This document shows positions 53,576 through 63,920 of a DNA stretch of 64,000 bases, piece by piece. The notes under the pieces were generated by a model, which was not told the DNA's origin, searched no databases, and saw nothing but the letters and a program-made list of their open reading frames with translations. The position numbers were made by a program, and so were the translations under genes. Within the stretch, counting starts at the first letter, position 1. Every line of letters begins with the position of its first letter. This DNA is from Herminiimonas sp. (GTDB lineage: Bacteria; Pseudomonadota; Gammaproteobacteria; Burkholderiales; Burkholderiaceae). The stretch lies in NCBI RefSeq assembly GCF_030655415.1, contig NZ_JAURVN010000002.1, forward strand, positions 62,001 to 126,000, in the 5' to 3' direction.

Positions 53576-54247
53576 TTACTTGGCGGACTTGGCAACCAAA
53601 TGATCCATCACTTGCAATGTCGCTTCATGCAACACAGCTTCTGGACGATTGCCCAGCGATGCGCCGACGATGGATGGCGAGGTGACATAACGGCCGTCAA
53701 TCGCGATCATCGGTACGCCGTCAACTTTGTAGGCCGCTTGCAATTGCGTTGCGCGACCAACTTTGGTTTGTACGCCGAAGGAGTTGTAGGTCTCGGTAAA
53801 TTTCTTGATATCTACGCCTGGTTGCTTGGCGATGAAGTCGAGGATTTGTTTGTCCGTATCCAGCGGCTGACGCTCTGAGTGAATCGCACGGAAGATACGT
53901 GGATGCAGTGTGTCGACCAGACCCAATGCTTCTATCGTGTAGTAGAGCTTTTGTTGCGGGATAAACGAATCGCGGAAGGCGACCGGCACGCGTTTGAAGA
54001 CGATCTTGTCAGCGTTCTTTTTTATCCACGCCTCGAGTGATGGGTCGAGTGCGCTGCAATGCGGGCAGGAATACCAAAAGAATTCTGTGACTTCGACTTT
54101 TTTGCCGGCGTCAGTTTGCTGCGCTTTTTCCAGCGTGCGGTAATCGGTGCCGTTGACCGGAGCTGCCGGCGACGCGCCAGCGGTGGAGGCCATCAAACTG
54201 AAACTTGCTACTGCTGCGACTGCCAACAGATGTTTAAAAAAACGCAT
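53576..54247 (-). CDS. dsbA: Thiol:disulfide interchange protein DsbA
   Basis: 223-aa periplasmic oxidase that introduces disulfides into exported proteins. A signal peptide (FFKHLLAVAAVASFSLMASTAGA) is followed by the thioredoxin fold with active site FFWYSCPHCSALDP and the cis-Pro loop VDGVPMIAIDGRYVTSP. Oxidation partner DsbB is not in the window. The start at 54247 is set by the signal peptide. It follows the SPOR gene in the argS-SPOR-dsbA order common in Burkholderiales. Confidence 0.94.
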   Translation of the reverse strand: MRFFKHLLAVAAVASFSLMASTAGASPAAPVNGTDYRTLEKAQQTDAGKKVEVTEFFWYSCPHCSALDPSLEAWIKKNADKIVFKRVPVAFRDSFIPQQKLYYTIEALGLVDTLHPRIFRAIHSERQPLDTDKQILDFIAKQPGVDIKKFTETYNSFGVQTKVGRATQLQAAYKVDGVPMIAIDGRYVTSPSIVGASLGNRPEAVLHEATLQVMDHLVAKSAK

Positions 54248-54273
54248 GGTAGACCTTTCCTTATGTGCCAATT

Positions 54274-54909
54274 TTATTTTCCGATGCGTACGACTGCGAC
54301 ATCGACGCCATTGTCAGACAACTTGGTGCGAACTCGGTTCATTGTTTCCAGCTGGCCGAAAGGACCGATGCGCACGCGATGCAAGGTGCCGGTTTCTGCC
54401 TGGCGTTCGGAAACGGTGGCTTCAAAACCCATCAATGCCAGTTTGGCTTTCATGCTTTCTGCATCGGCCATTGCGCCGAACGCGCCAGCTTGCAGATAGT
54501 AGATCCATTTTTCATCTGCGCTCTCGGCTTTGGCGGCTTCGGCTTTGGCCGCTTCCACTTTTTGCTGCGCTTTTTCTTTAGCTGCGGTTGCCTTGTCGAC
54601 AACTGGTGGCTTGATGGTTTCTTCAGAAACGGTAGGTGCTGGCGCGCCAGGAACCGGCAACGGTTCTTTGGCTGGCGGTTTTTTGCCGTACAGCGGTTTG
54701 TTTGGATCGCTCAGTTCATTGCTGGCTGGTGCGGCTCTATCAACGTTGCCGGCTTTGTTCGTGAACGGCAATGGTGTTTTATAAATCACCATCGCGACGC
54801 CCACTGCAATACCCAAGCCGAGAATAAGGCCGATGATCAAACCGAGTAGCGTGCCGCCTGCCTGCTTTTTACTTTTCGATTTGCTTTTGCTATTCGTGTT
54901 CTTAGTCAT
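54274..54909 (-). CDS. SPOR-domain cell-division-type protein
   Basis: 211-aa bitopic membrane protein. A short basic cytoplasmic tail (TKNTNSKSKSKSKKQAGG) is followed by a membrane helix (LLGLIIGLILGLGIAVGVAMVIY), a Pro/Lys/Ala-rich periplasmic linker with a predicted helix of KAEAAKAE repeats, and a C-terminal SPOR domain (YYLQAGAFGAMADAESMKAKL and RVRIGPFG). SPOR domains bind denuded septal peptidoglycan, so a septal location is likely. The start at 54909 follows AACAGGAAACTT, 10 nt after argS ends. Confidence 0.9.
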   Translation of the reverse strand: MTKNTNSKSKSKSKKQAGGTLLGLIIGLILGLGIAVGVAMVIYKTPLPFTNKAGNVDRAAPASNELSDPNKPLYGKKPPAKEPLPVPGAPAPTVSEETIKPPVVDKATAAKEKAQQKVEAAKAEAAKAESADEKWIYYLQAGAFGAMADAESMKAKLALMGFEATVSERQAETGTLHRVRIGPFGQLETMNRVRTKLSDNGVDVAVVRIGK

Positions 54910-54919
54910 AAGTTTCCTG

Positions 54920-56659
54920 TTACATCCGGGTCGGTGCTGAAACGCCAATCAAGGCCAGACCGTTACGTAATACTTGTCGTGTTGCATGCAGCAGGGCAAT
55001 GCGCGCCATCTTCAATGCGACGTCATCTACCAGCACGCGTTCTGCATTGTAGTAGCTATGCAATTCGCCTGCTAAGTCACGCAAATAAAATGCGACTTGA
55101 TGCGGGCCGAGTTCTTCCAATGCTTTTTGCAAGGTCTCTGGATATTCGGCAAGCTTGGCGAGCAGCGATGCTTCGCGCGGTGCGGTCAATGGCGACAGAT
55201 CGACATTCACCAACGCGGCTTCATCGAAGTCAGAACCTTCGGCTTGCTTCAACACCGAGCAAATACGCGCGTGCGCATATTGTACGTAGTAGACCGGATT
55301 TTCGTCGCCTTGCGTCAACGCGATATCGACGTCGAATACGAACTCGGTATCGGCCTTGCGCGAGATCAGGAAGAAACGTACGGCGTCACGGCCACGGGTC
55401 AGATCGCGCACTTCGCCTTCAGCGGTTTCGCCATTCGACCACTCGATCAAATCGCGCAGCGTGACGTAGGAACCGGCGCGTTTGGAAATTTTCACTTCCT
55501 CGCCGTTCTTCATCACGGTGACCATCTTGTGCAACACGTAATCTGGATAGCCTTGCGGGATCCCGATATCGAGTGCCTGCAAACCAGCACGCACGCGGGC
55601 GATGGTGCCGTGGTGATCGCTGCCCTGGACGTTGATCGCTTGTGTAAAGCCGCGTTGCCATTTGACTGTGTGATACGCGACGTCAGGCACGAAGTAAGTG
55701 TAAGTGCCGTCGGTCTTTTTCATCACGCGATCTTTGTCGTCGCGATAATCGGTGGTGCGCAACCAGAGCGCGCCATCCAGTTCATAAGTCTTGTCGGCCT
55801 TGATCAAGGCATCGACGGTTTGTACAACCTTGCCATCGTTGTACAAAGATGATTCGAGATAGTAGTTATCGAACTTGACGCCGAATGCTTGCAAATCCAG
55901 ATCTTGTTCGCGACGCAAATACGCGACGGCGAATGTGCGTATCGATTCGATGTCGTCAATGTTGCCGCTGGCAGTGACCGGTACGCCATCGCTGGCGGAA
56001 ACGGTTTTCTTCGCGATGAAATCGTTGGCGATGTCTTGTATGTAGTCGCCGTTGTAAGCCGATTCAGGCCAGCCTTCCACGCCCGGCTTCAAACCTTTGG
56101 CGCGCGCTTGCACTGACGTTGCGAGCGTGGCGATTTGTACACCGGCATCGTTGTAATAAAACTCGCGCGTGACGTCGTAGCCTTGCGCGTCGAAAAGCGA
56201 TGACATCGCGTCGCCCAAGGCGGCTTGGCGACCGTGCCCTACGTGCAACGGGCCGGTCGGGTTGGCGGAAACAAATTCGATGACGACTTTTTTATCTGCG
56301 CCCAGCTCGCTCTTGCCGTATTGCGCACCTTCTCGCAACACGGTTTTGACAACGGCCTGGCGTGAAGCCGCGGTCAAACGCAAGTTGATAAAACCTGGAC
56401 CGGCGATTTCTGCCGATTCGATCAAATCGCGATTGGCCGGATTATCGAGAAGGGCAGCGACCAGCGCCTGCGCAACTTCGCGTGGATTCTTTTTGAGCGG
56501 CTTGGCAATTTGCATTGCCAGATTGCAAGCGACATCGCCGTGGGTAGGATCGCGCGGGCGCTCCAGCGTGACGGTCGGATTGAGTTCAGTGCCGGCGACC
56601 AGCGGTGCAACTGCGGCCTGGAAGAGTTCGGTGAGACGTTGTTTTTGTGCTGCGAGCAT
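54920..56659 (-). CDS. argS: Arginyl-tRNA synthetase
   Basis: 579-aa class I synthetase. The N-terminal Add1 domain ([17 protein letters not shown]) is followed by the HIGH-type motif [18 protein letters not shown], the KMSKS-equivalent [15 protein letters not shown], and the helical anticodon-binding domain ending [28 protein letters not shown]. Length and motif order are normal. It is first in the argS-SPOR-dsbA run. Confidence 0.97.
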   Translation of the reverse strand: MLAAQKQRLTELFQAAVAPLVAGTELNPTVTLERPRDPTHGDVACNLAMQIAKPLKKNPREVAQALVAALLDNPANRDLIESAEIAGPGFINLRLTAASRQAVVKTVLREGAQYGKSELGADKKVVIEFVSANPTGPLHVGHGRQAALGDAMSSLFDAQGYDVTREFYYNDAGVQIATLATSVQARAKGLKPGVEGWPESAYNGDYIQDIANDFIAKKTVSASDGVPVTASGNIDDIESIRTFAVAYLRREQDLDLQAFGVKFDNYYLESSLYNDGKVVQTVDALIKADKTYELDGALWLRTTDYRDDKDRVMKKTDGTYTYFVPDVAYHTVKWQRGFTQAINVQGSDHHGTIARVRAGLQALDIGIPQGYPDYVLHKMVTVMKNGEEVKISKRAGSYVTLRDLIEWSNGETAEGEVRDLTRGRDAVRFFLISRKADTEFVFDVDIALTQGDENPVYYVQYAHARICSVLKQAEGSDFDEAALVNVDLSPLTAPREASLLAKLAEYPETLQKALEELGPHQVAFYLRDLAGELHSYYNAERVLVDDVALKMARIALLHATRQVLRNGLALIGVSAPTRM

Positions 56660-56737
56660 GGGATTTGTTTCTGGCGGTGCAAGACCGCGCCTTGAATTGG
56701 AATAAACGTAGGCGGAATTATACTGGCTAGCCAGCGT

Positions 56738-57136
56738 TCATCCGCCCAATTTGTCGTGGCAATAAGAGTCTATGAAACGCGACATCTGGAAGCCCTTCGG
56801 CTCCCACGGCAAATCGGACAGTCTTTGTTCCGCCATAAAAATGTAAGTACACGCTATCGCGCTTTCACCTGAATTTATCACAACATCAATTGAATCGCGC
56901 CTATATTCGCTGCCTTCAAATGCATCCAGCACGGCGAGGTCTTGCGCGTCCACATCGAAGTACAGCACGCCTTCTACCGAGGCTTTTTCGCTGACGATCA
57001 TGCCGGGATAGCTGTCGTCGGCCAGCGCATAGCGTGCGTAGCCTGACGCGACGGCGGGTGCCGAGAGGTAATCGCCACGCACGACGCGCTGCCAGATTTC
57101 CGGGAACATCAGCGAACCGTAAGTGAATATATGCAT
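56738..57136 (-). CDS. Gamma-glutamylcyclotransferase-like (AIG2/GGACT) protein
   Basis: 132-aa protein with the fold signature IFTYGSLMFPEIW (YGSL substrate loop), VEGVLYFDVDAQDLAVLDAFEG (with the catalytic-type Glu) and YRRDSIDV. Such proteins cleave gamma-glutamyl amides or are of unknown activity; the substrate is not predictable. Start at 57136. It lies 78 nt upstream of argS on the same strand. Confidence 0.85.
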   Translation of the reverse strand: MHIFTYGSLMFPEIWQRVVRGDYLSAPAVASGYARYALADDSYPGMIVSEKASVEGVLYFDVDAQDLAVLDAFEGSEYRRDSIDVVINSGESAIACTYIFMAEQRLSDLPWEPKGFQMSRFIDSYCHDKLGG

Positions 57137-57475
57137 GCGAGTTTTGCTTGAAATGCGGTTTAGTTTATTTGGTTTCGTTAATTTATATAGCCACGCTTAT
57201 TTTACGGTGCGGACTAAACCACTGCATGCGCCACCAACATCGAGTGAGTAAATAAAGCCTCAAATCTGTCGCCAGAAAACCAGCGCTCAACATGATCTTG
57301 TTGGCGCGCTTAACGTTACCTGCTAATGTTGAAACACGTTATTTACGACTGAAGATGTCAAGAAAACGTTAAGAAAAAATAGAACTACTGGAGACATCAG
57401 CCACCACATCACAACGTCGTTGCAGCACAGAATCTGCGCTTCGTTTTCACATTGAATGTCACTGGAGAATTGCCC

Positions 57476-58246
57476 ATGATCGAACTCATCTCAGACCCGC
57501 AAATCTGGCTGGCCTTCTTTACCCTGACCGCGCTGGAACTCGTGCTCGGCATCGACAACATCATTTTTATTTCCATCCTGGTCGACAAACTGCCAGTCGA
57601 ACGCCGCGAGTTCGCCCGCAAGCTCGGTCTGTTCATTGCGATGTTTATGCGGATAGGTTTGTTGATGGTATTGGCTTGGATCGTAGGCTTGGTCGAACCG
57701 TTGTTCACTGTGTTCAAGCAAGAAATTTCGGGGCGAGATTTGATTTTGATAGGCGGTGGACTCTTCCTGATTTGGAAAAGCACAGGCGAGATTCATCAAT
57801 CGCTGGAAGGCGAAGAAGGCCACGCGTCCAGCGCGGTGCAGGCAACCTTCACAGCGGTCATCTTGCAAATTATGGTGGTTGATATGGTGTTTTCGCTGGA
57901 CTCGATCATCACTGCAGTCGGCATGGTCGATCACATAGAGGTGATGGTGGCGGCAGTGATTGCCTCGGTCGGTTTGATGATGTTATTCGCCGGGCCTATC
58001 GGTCGCTTCGTGTCACGCCATCCATCAATCAAAATTCTGGCGCTGGCCTTCCTGGTAGCGATTGGTGTGGTGTTGATTGCCGAAGGTTTTGATTACCATG
58101 TGCCAAAAGTGACCATCTATACCGCGATGGCGTTTGCATTGATCGTGGAGCTGATCAATATCCGCATGCGCAAAGCCAAGCCCGCGCCTGTGCATTTGCA
58201 CGCGTCATATTCGGACGATACGAAAAACGCAGCAGAGACTAAGTAA
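57476..58246 (+). CDS. TerC family integral membrane protein
   Basis: 256-aa membrane protein with about seven hydrophobic segments. The TerC signature LELVLGIDNIIFISILVDKLP and its second copy VVDMVFSLDSIITAVGM contain the conserved Asp residues in membrane helices. These are associated with metal (often manganese) export in characterised relatives. The start at 57476 follows GGAGAATTGCCC. The 340-bp upstream stretch (57137-57475) shows no gene and no yybP-ykoY-type aptamer. A strong terminator follows. Confidence 0.92.
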   Translation: MIELISDPQIWLAFFTLTALELVLGIDNIIFISILVDKLPVERREFARKLGLFIAMFMRIGLLMVLAWIVGLVEPLFTVFKQEISGRDLILIGGGLFLIWKSTGEIHQSLEGEEGHASSAVQATFTAVILQIMVVDMVFSLDSIITAVGMVDHIEVMVAAVIASVGLMMLFAGPIGRFVSRHPSIKILALAFLVAIGVVLIAEGFDYHVPKVTIYTAMAFALIVELINIRMRKAKPAPVHLHASYSDDTKNAAETK

Positions 58247-58270
58247 ACACTAAGTAAGCGCAGTAAATAA

Positions 58271-58309
58271 AAAGGGGCGGCATCTTAAACAGATGCCGCC
58301 CCTTTTTTA
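58271..58309 (+). terminator. Intrinsic terminator after the TerC gene (bidirectional)
   Basis: A perfect 15-bp stem (58271-58285 with 58291-58305, 5-nt loop), with T residues on the right and A residues on the left. It serves the TerC gene and possibly the convergent DUF2062 gene. Confidence 0.93.
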
Positions 58310-58355
58310 CGTTTTTATTCTTTAGGACTCACTCGCTTTTCAGCAAGCTATGCGC

Positions 58356-58928
58356 TCATTTTACGCAGATGCGCGAGCGTCGTTTGTGCCAGCGATAACG
58401 TGCCTGAAAATGCCAGATCACATTTACCAACACATAACCAGCGACGGCCGATGCCACCGCGATGATGAGCAAGCCTGTCATTAATTCGGGGCCTACTGTT
58501 TGTACCCAGGTGATCAAATTGTCGTACCAATGAGTGACCTGACCTTGCTCGTTGACGACCTTCTCAAACATACCCGGGCCTAAGCCCGCACCAGCGGACG
58601 CCTCGTCCGATCCAATCAAGAAATTACCCAAACGATACGCCGCGTAATAAAGCGGTGGCACTGTGAATGGGTTGGTTGCAAACGTGGCGAATGCGGCGAT
58701 AGGTAAATTAACCCGCAAAAAAATTGCGCCTATCGTGCCAAACAATACCTGTGCAAATGGAATCGCGATGCCGACAAACAAGCCAACTGCCAGCCCACCC
58801 GCCACACCGCGCCGGTTGAACTGCCACAAAAAATGATGATGCAGGTAACGACTAAATGGTTTCAGGAAACGATTTTGCTGAATGCTCTCTGAGGTCGGAA
58901 TATGCTTGAAAAAACGGCTACGACGCAT
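58356..58928 (-). CDS. DUF2062 family membrane protein
   Basis: 190-aa membrane protein. An N-terminal basic stretch (MRRSRFFKHIPTSESI) precedes the domain hallmark GVAGGLAVGLFVGIAIPFAQVL and FATNPFTVPPLYYAAYRLG, typical of DUF2062. A final membrane helix (LMTGLLIIAVASAVAGYVLVNV) and basic tail follow. Function unknown. The start at 58928 has GGAGCAG upstream; the longer frame to 59021 is unlikely. Confidence 0.87.
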   Translation of the reverse strand: MRRSRFFKHIPTSESIQQNRFLKPFSRYLHHHFLWQFNRRGVAGGLAVGLFVGIAIPFAQVLFGTIGAIFLRVNLPIAAFATFATNPFTVPPLYYAAYRLGNFLIGSDEASAGAGLGPGMFEKVVNEQGQVTHWYDNLITWVQTVGPELMTGLLIIAVASAVAGYVLVNVIWHFQARYRWHKRRSRICVK

Positions 58929-59053
58929 GTAAACACTGCTCCTGTTGCTCAACACTAAGACATGCCTGAAGGCATGAAGTCGGCAAATTAAATTGAGAAA
59001 AAATTGGACATCTGAATCCACATGGAATTCTCGATGCTCATCAAATAGTCGAA

Positions 59054-60739
59054 TTACTTTGCAGCACGTAGCGCCGCGATGGCTTCACGATCCGTCATGA
59101 AGATGTGATCCTGATTCAAGCCTTCTATCCAGCCGGCATCTTCCAGTACGTCCCACACTTGCTTCTTGATCGCGGACACATACAGATCGATGCCCATGCT
59201 TTTCAGCGTGATCTGCAAGGACTCCAGCGTATCGACACCGGTTGCATCAATATCGTTGACCGAGCCCACGCATAATAGCAAGCGCTTGATATGCGGATCG
59301 CGACTGCATTGCTCAACCACAAAATGATCGAGCGCACCGCCAGTCAAAAAATTCAAGGCTGCATCGATGCGCACCACCAATAAATCATTCGCCAAACGCG
59401 GCAAATCGAAACGCTGTCTATCGCGCAAAGTACCGTCTGCATGTTCGCTGACCTCGATGATGCGCGGCTGCATGTGACGATATAAGTACGAGACCATCGT
59501 CAGCACGATGCCGGCCATTACGCCCCAATGCAAACGCGGCATTGCAGCGATCGTCACAATAAAGGTCACGATTGCGATCACGCCATCGTCACGTGAAATC
59601 GTGAACAGTCGCTTGAACGCGCCAAAGTCAAACAGGCTGAACACCGGCATGATAATCAGCGCAGCCAACACCGAGCGCGGCACGAAATATAAAAGGTCCG
59701 TGAAGAACAACAGACAGACCAATACGCAAACCAGTGTGAAAACCGTGGCCCAGGCGCTGGTAGCGCCAGCATATAAATTGAGCGCAGAACGTGAGAAAGA
59801 TCCACTGACCGGGAACGCACCAGAAAATCCGCTCGCCACTTTCGCCAAGCCCTGACCTATCAATTCCTGATTTTCATCCCAGCGTTCGCGCCGCTTGCGC
59901 GCCAGTACACGACAGCTAGACATCGCTTCAGTGAAGCTGATCAAGGCCAATACCAAACCAGCCGACCACAGTTCGCGATGATGTTCAAATGAAATCGATG
60001 ACGGCCATACGAGCGGCGGCAAGCCGCGGGCGATTTCACCAACCACTTCGCCGCCCGCTGCTGAATAACCAAGCGCCCAGCTCAGCGCAGTCGCTAAGAT
60101 CGTAATGAACAACAAACTAGGGAAAGTAGGAAAGAAGCGTTTGCTCAGTACCAACAGCAACAGCGTGCCCAAACCAAATGCACTGGTCATCAACATATGC
60201 GATGGATCGGCGATCACGCGATCCAGTACCGCAACAGGATGCGTGCTGAAAATATCCACCACACCAAACAGCGTAGGCAATTGCGACATCATGATGATGA
60301 TCGCCGCCGCATTGATAAAGCCGACGATCACAGGTTGCGACACCAGATTACTCAGACGACCGAGACGGAATGCCCCTAGCAAAAACTGTATCGCGCCAGA
60401 ATAGATAGACAACCAGATCGCCAGCGCGACCCATTGTTCGGACGCTGGCACAGCGAGCGACGACAGCGAACCGAATACCAGCAAGCTGGACAGCGCAGCA
60501 GGACCAACTGCCAACAATGCCGATGAACCCCACAACACACCGATCAAACTTGGAATCAAGGCCGCGTATAAACCCGTCGCAGCCGGCATGCCAGCCAGCG
60601 TTGCATACGCAACCGCTTGCGGAATCAACACCATACCAACGCTCAAGCCAGCCCATGCATCACTTTTCAGCGAGGATAGAGTTGGACGCGGCCAGCGCAG
60701 AAAGGGGAAGAATCGTTTGATGTCGAAAGCTGTATTCAT
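59054..60739 (-). CDS. SulP family anion transporter with STAS domain
   Basis: 561-aa transporter. The membrane part begins LSSLKSDAWAGLSVGMVLIPQAVAYATLAG and continues with the family features ISFTEAMSSCRVLARKR and SGAFPVSGSFSRSALN. The C-terminal STAS domain (about 440-561) has VGSVNDIDATGVDTLESLQ. The transported anion (sulfate, bicarbonate or a dicarboxylate) cannot be read from sequence. The start at 60739 is the first Met of the SulP domain; no ribosome site is obvious and the frame is open upstream to 60883. Confidence 0.9.
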   Translation of the reverse strand: MNTAFDIKRFFPFLRWPRPTLSSLKSDAWAGLSVGMVLIPQAVAYATLAGMPAATGLYAALIPSLIGVLWGSSALLAVGPAALSSLLVFGSLSSLAVPASEQWVALAIWLSIYSGAIQFLLGAFRLGRLSNLVSQPVIVGFINAAAIIIMMSQLPTLFGVVDIFSTHPVAVLDRVIADPSHMLMTSAFGLGTLLLLVLSKRFFPTFPSLLFITILATALSWALGYSAAGGEVVGEIARGLPPLVWPSSISFEHHRELWSAGLVLALISFTEAMSSCRVLARKRRERWDENQELIGQGLAKVASGFSGAFPVSGSFSRSALNLYAGATSAWATVFTLVCVLVCLLFFTDLLYFVPRSVLAALIIMPVFSLFDFGAFKRLFTISRDDGVIAIVTFIVTIAAMPRLHWGVMAGIVLTMVSYLYRHMQPRIIEVSEHADGTLRDRQRFDLPRLANDLLVVRIDAALNFLTGGALDHFVVEQCSRDPHIKRLLLCVGSVNDIDATGVDTLESLQITLKSMGIDLYVSAIKKQVWDVLEDAGWIEGLNQDHIFMTDREAIAALRAAK

Positions 60740-60921
60740 GGAGACAGAAACAATAACGATGGTAGGTACAAAATCAAAAACGACACCAGCAAAAAATAAA
60801 CTGCTGCAAGATATTGAAGTGCCGCGGACAAAACTGCCTAAGCTTGCTTTTAATTTTTCCACGGTGCAAGACCTATGACCCACCGTTTTACCGCATCTTT
60901 TTCGGCGGGTACAATAAGCTT

Positions 60922-61137
60922 ATGGATATCACATTGCCCGAACTGGAACAGATCATCAATTACTGGCGCACCGAACGCCCATCAACCGGCGAAGAACGCG
61001 CGCTATCGCCTGAAGTAAATGGCTTGGCAAAGCTGTATGCGCTGATGATTTTTCACAGACAAAAAACTACTCCGCTAGAAGCACTCGATCCTGTCTGCCT
61101 GCAATTAATAGAAGGCTGGCGCAAACAAGCTGCCTAA
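60922..61137 (+). CDS. DUF3717 family small protein
   Basis: 71-aa soluble protein. ITLPELEQIINYWRTERPS and the later LAKLYALMIFHRQ with LIEGWRKQ identify DUF3717, a small family in Burkholderiales with no known function. The start at 60922 fits the family N-terminus; the frame is open upstream to 60814 without a ribosome site. Confidence 0.82.
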   Translation: MDITLPELEQIINYWRTERPSTGEERALSPEVNGLAKLYALMIFHRQKTTPLEALDPVCLQLIEGWRKQAA

Positions 61138-61192
61138 AAATTTGCTGCAATAATCACTTCAACAATTACATCAAACAACTCAAGTAAAAAAT

Positions 61193-62728
61193 TTAGGCAG
61201 CCATGTGGCGCGCCTGACGTTGCGGCAGCGCTGCATGCTCCGCTTTTTTCTCAGCTGTATGTTCCGCTTTCTTGCTGGCCTGCGCCTTCAATTTGGTATT
61301 CGCTTGCCCCGCGTAATCGCTGCGCAACACGGTCGCAACTTGTTCTTCATCCATGCCGATAGTGACCAGCCATTTCGCCACCAACACGGCGAGGCGTTCT
61401 AGCGCAATGCGATTGGTGGCATCAGTCGTTTCATACAACCAGTTCGATAACTGCATGAAATTGAAGAACGGAGAATCTGTCATGGCCGCATTCAGAATCA
61501 GCGGCAAGGTATTCGTGAAGCGCCCAGAGTTGGCAACCAAATCCCAGTAACGCGCAAAGCGCACCAGTTGCTGCATCTCATTGAAGCTGATGCGATCAGT
61601 CGCCAGAATTGTATAAGGCGGATGCGGATCGAATACGAGGCCGTACTCTTTGGTGTGACGAATAATCGGTGTGCCGCGCAGACGCTTCAAAATACCGAAT
61701 TGAATTTCATGCGGCTGCAGCGCAACCAGTTTGTCAAAGCCGCGTGCAAAGCTGGCGATATCTTCGCCCGGCAAACCCGCAATCAGATCGACGTGCATGT
61801 GCGCATGCGAGTGCTCGCATAGCCAGCGGATATTTTCTGCAGCCTTCTCGTTATTTTGTTTGCGGCTGACCAGCGCCTGCACTTCCGGATTAAAACTTTG
61901 AATGCCGATTTCAAACTGCAAGGTACCAGGCGGGAATTTCATGATGCCTTCTTTCAAGGCATCGGGCAGATGATCGGGCACCACTTCAAAATGTGCGAAG
62001 ACCGGATCATCAGGATTCGCCGCCAGCTTGGCGAGGAAGAAATCCATGATCTTCAAACTGGTTTTGATATTCAGGTTGAACGTACGATCGACGAATTTGA
62101 ACAGACGCGCACCGCGTGCATGCAAGATCTCCAGCTCGGCCAAAAAGATATCAATATCGAAAGGCCATGCGGTTTTATCCAGCGCCGACAAACAAAATTC
62201 GCATTTGAATGGACAGCCGCGCGAGGCTTCTACATACAGCGTGCGATGTGCGATGTCTTCGTCGGTGTAGAGCTGATAGGGCATCGGTAATTCAGACAGC
62301 GGCGGTTGCACGCCGAGATGCGTTTTCATCAAAGGCTTGGGGCCGTTCAAAATCTGTCTGCACAAATCGGGGAAGGTGACATCGCCCCAACCGGTGATCA
62401 GATAATCAGCCATCTGCACGATGCTTTGCTCATTCGATTCGTAGGAAACTTCCGGACCGCCGAGCACGATTACAACCTCGGGTGCGACACGCTTGAGCAG
62501 CGCGACCAGCTTGGTGGTTTCTTCGACGTTCCAGATATAGACGCCGAAGCCGATGATGCGCGGATTATGTGCGAGCAGCTTTTCGACCATATCGGTGGCA
62601 CGCGCGCCGAGTACGAACTCCTGCAATTGCGTCACACTTTGCAGCTCGCCCATGTTCGCCAGCAGGCAGCGCAAACCCAGTGAGGCATGCGTGTAACGGG
62701 CGTTAAGTGTGGAAAGCAGAATGGTCAT
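61193..62728 (-). CDS. B12-binding-domain radical SAM protein
   Basis: 511-aa enzyme. The N-terminal cobalamin-binding-type domain (MTILLSTLNARYTHASLGLR, GFGVYIWNVEETTKLV, VVLGGPEVSYE) precedes the radical SAM cluster motif RGCPFKCEFCLS. Downstream blocks are FKFVDRTFNLN, FEIGIQSFNPEVQALVSRKQN and HVDLIAGLPGED. The C-terminus is a charged tail with KKAEH repeats. It belongs to the broad group of anaerobic-type radical SAM methyltransferase-like proteins, and its substrate is unknown. Start at 62728. Confidence 0.9.
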   Translation of the reverse strand: MTILLSTLNARYTHASLGLRCLLANMGELQSVTQLQEFVLGARATDMVEKLLAHNPRIIGFGVYIWNVEETTKLVALLKRVAPEVVIVLGGPEVSYESNEQSIVQMADYLITGWGDVTFPDLCRQILNGPKPLMKTHLGVQPPLSELPMPYQLYTDEDIAHRTLYVEASRGCPFKCEFCLSALDKTAWPFDIDIFLAELEILHARGARLFKFVDRTFNLNIKTSLKIMDFFLAKLAANPDDPVFAHFEVVPDHLPDALKEGIMKFPPGTLQFEIGIQSFNPEVQALVSRKQNNEKAAENIRWLCEHSHAHMHVDLIAGLPGEDIASFARGFDKLVALQPHEIQFGILKRLRGTPIIRHTKEYGLVFDPHPPYTILATDRISFNEMQQLVRFARYWDLVANSGRFTNTLPLILNAAMTDSPFFNFMQLSNWLYETTDATNRIALERLAVLVAKWLVTIGMDEEQVATVLRSDYAGQANTKLKAQASKKAEHTAEKKAEHAALPQRQARHMAA

Positions 62729-62895
62729 GGCAAGCGCAACAGGTAGGGAAGCGCTCATTCTACGCCGCCTCGATTGAAAAACACGCAGTTTGCGCACATC
62801 TGGCCGCCGTCTCTTCCTATAATGAGTCATTCTTTTGCCCGCATATTTCGTGTCATGCGAAGCTGAGACGCCATCCATTTCCAAAAGAACAATTC

Positions 62896-63774
62896 ATGCC
62901 ATCTTTATCGCATATCGCCGGATCCAGTCTGCTGTTGCTGATGTTTGTTGCGATGAATAGTCAGGCGGCAAAGTCGCCTACATCGCGCATTGTCGAGGTC
63001 GATACCAATATGTGTCGCACCATGCAGGATCTGGGCGTCTTGCATAAAACTGCGCCTGTTAGCTGCCCGCAACTGCGCATCGTGCATTTTTCTTATCTGG
63101 GATTTGACGGAAAAATACATGACGACGGCGCCGTGATGGTAATGGCTGCCGTAGTAGATCATGTGCAGGCAATCTTCGATACGCTATTGCAGAAAAAATT
63201 CGCGATTGCCGGTGCGCAGTTAATGGATCACTACATGGGTGACGATATGGCATCGATGCGCGACAACAATACCTCGGCCTTCAACGACCGCGCCGTGACC
63301 AACGGCAGCGCACCCTCGCTGCATGCTTACGGCGCTGCCATCGACATCAACCCGGTGCAAAATCCATTTGTGCAGTTTGAAGAAGGCGGCAAGGCCGCTT
63401 ACTTGCCTGCTATTGGAAGTGCCTATGCCAATCGTCTGGCCGTGCGTCCTGGCAAACCCACGCGTAAAGGGATGGCGGAAGAAGTGGTGGACGTGTTCGC
63501 CGATAACGGTTTCCTGATCTGGGGCGGTGATTGGGATGCGCCCATCGATTACCAGCATTTTCAAATCAGTCGAGGGCTGGCAAAACGGCTGGCGGCTTTG
63601 CCAGTTGCGCAGGCGCAAACTGTTTTCAATGCGTATGTAGAAAATTATCGGAGCTGTGCCCGCAAGGAAAAATCGGCAAACACTGATATCGAAAAAACAG
63701 GTGCTGTTAAAGCAAACACAGTGAAAGCCAAATGCGTGACTGCGATTGATCGCGTCAACATCGGTCAACCATGA
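62896..63774 (+). CDS. Exported M15-type peptidase (D-Ala-D-Ala carboxypeptidase-like)
   Basis: 292-aa protein. A signal peptide (SHIAGSSLLLLMFVAMNSQAA) leads to a zinc peptidase domain of the M15/VanY group. SLHAYGAAIDINPVQNPF carries the His and Asp zinc ligands, and the second zinc His lies in APIDYQHFQIS. These enzymes trim peptidoglycan peptides or act as endolysin-like peptidases. A basic C-terminal extension of about 50 residues follows the domain. The start at 62896 is set by the signal peptide. corA begins 147 nt downstream. Confidence 0.86.
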   Translation: MPSLSHIAGSSLLLLMFVAMNSQAAKSPTSRIVEVDTNMCRTMQDLGVLHKTAPVSCPQLRIVHFSYLGFDGKIHDDGAVMVMAAVVDHVQAIFDTLLQKKFAIAGAQLMDHYMGDDMASMRDNNTSAFNDRAVTNGSAPSLHAYGAAIDINPVQNPFVQFEEGGKAAYLPAIGSAYANRLAVRPGKPTRKGMAEEVVDVFADNGFLIWGGDWDAPIDYQHFQISRGLAKRLAALPVAQAQTVFNAYVENYRSCARKEKSANTDIEKTGAVKANTVKAKCVTAIDRVNIGQP

Positions 63775-63920
63775 ACTTGCAGCGACGTTAGTTATCTATC
63801 CCTGTCGTATTTTGTGCAAATTGCACCGCACCGAATGCTTGACGAACAGACCGCGAGCACGTGTACACTCGCGCATCGACGACCGATCAAAATCGCGCCC
63901 CATTCCGGAGATTTTTGCCC

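Noticed and set aside
54920..56659. Shadow frames on the plus strand across argS (for example 55097-55852)
   Set aside because: Entirely inside argS with no independent start signal.
57137..57475. yybP-ykoY (manganese) riboswitch upstream of the TerC gene
   Set aside because: TerC genes often have this element, but I found none of its conserved purine-rich internal-loop sequence in the 340 bp.
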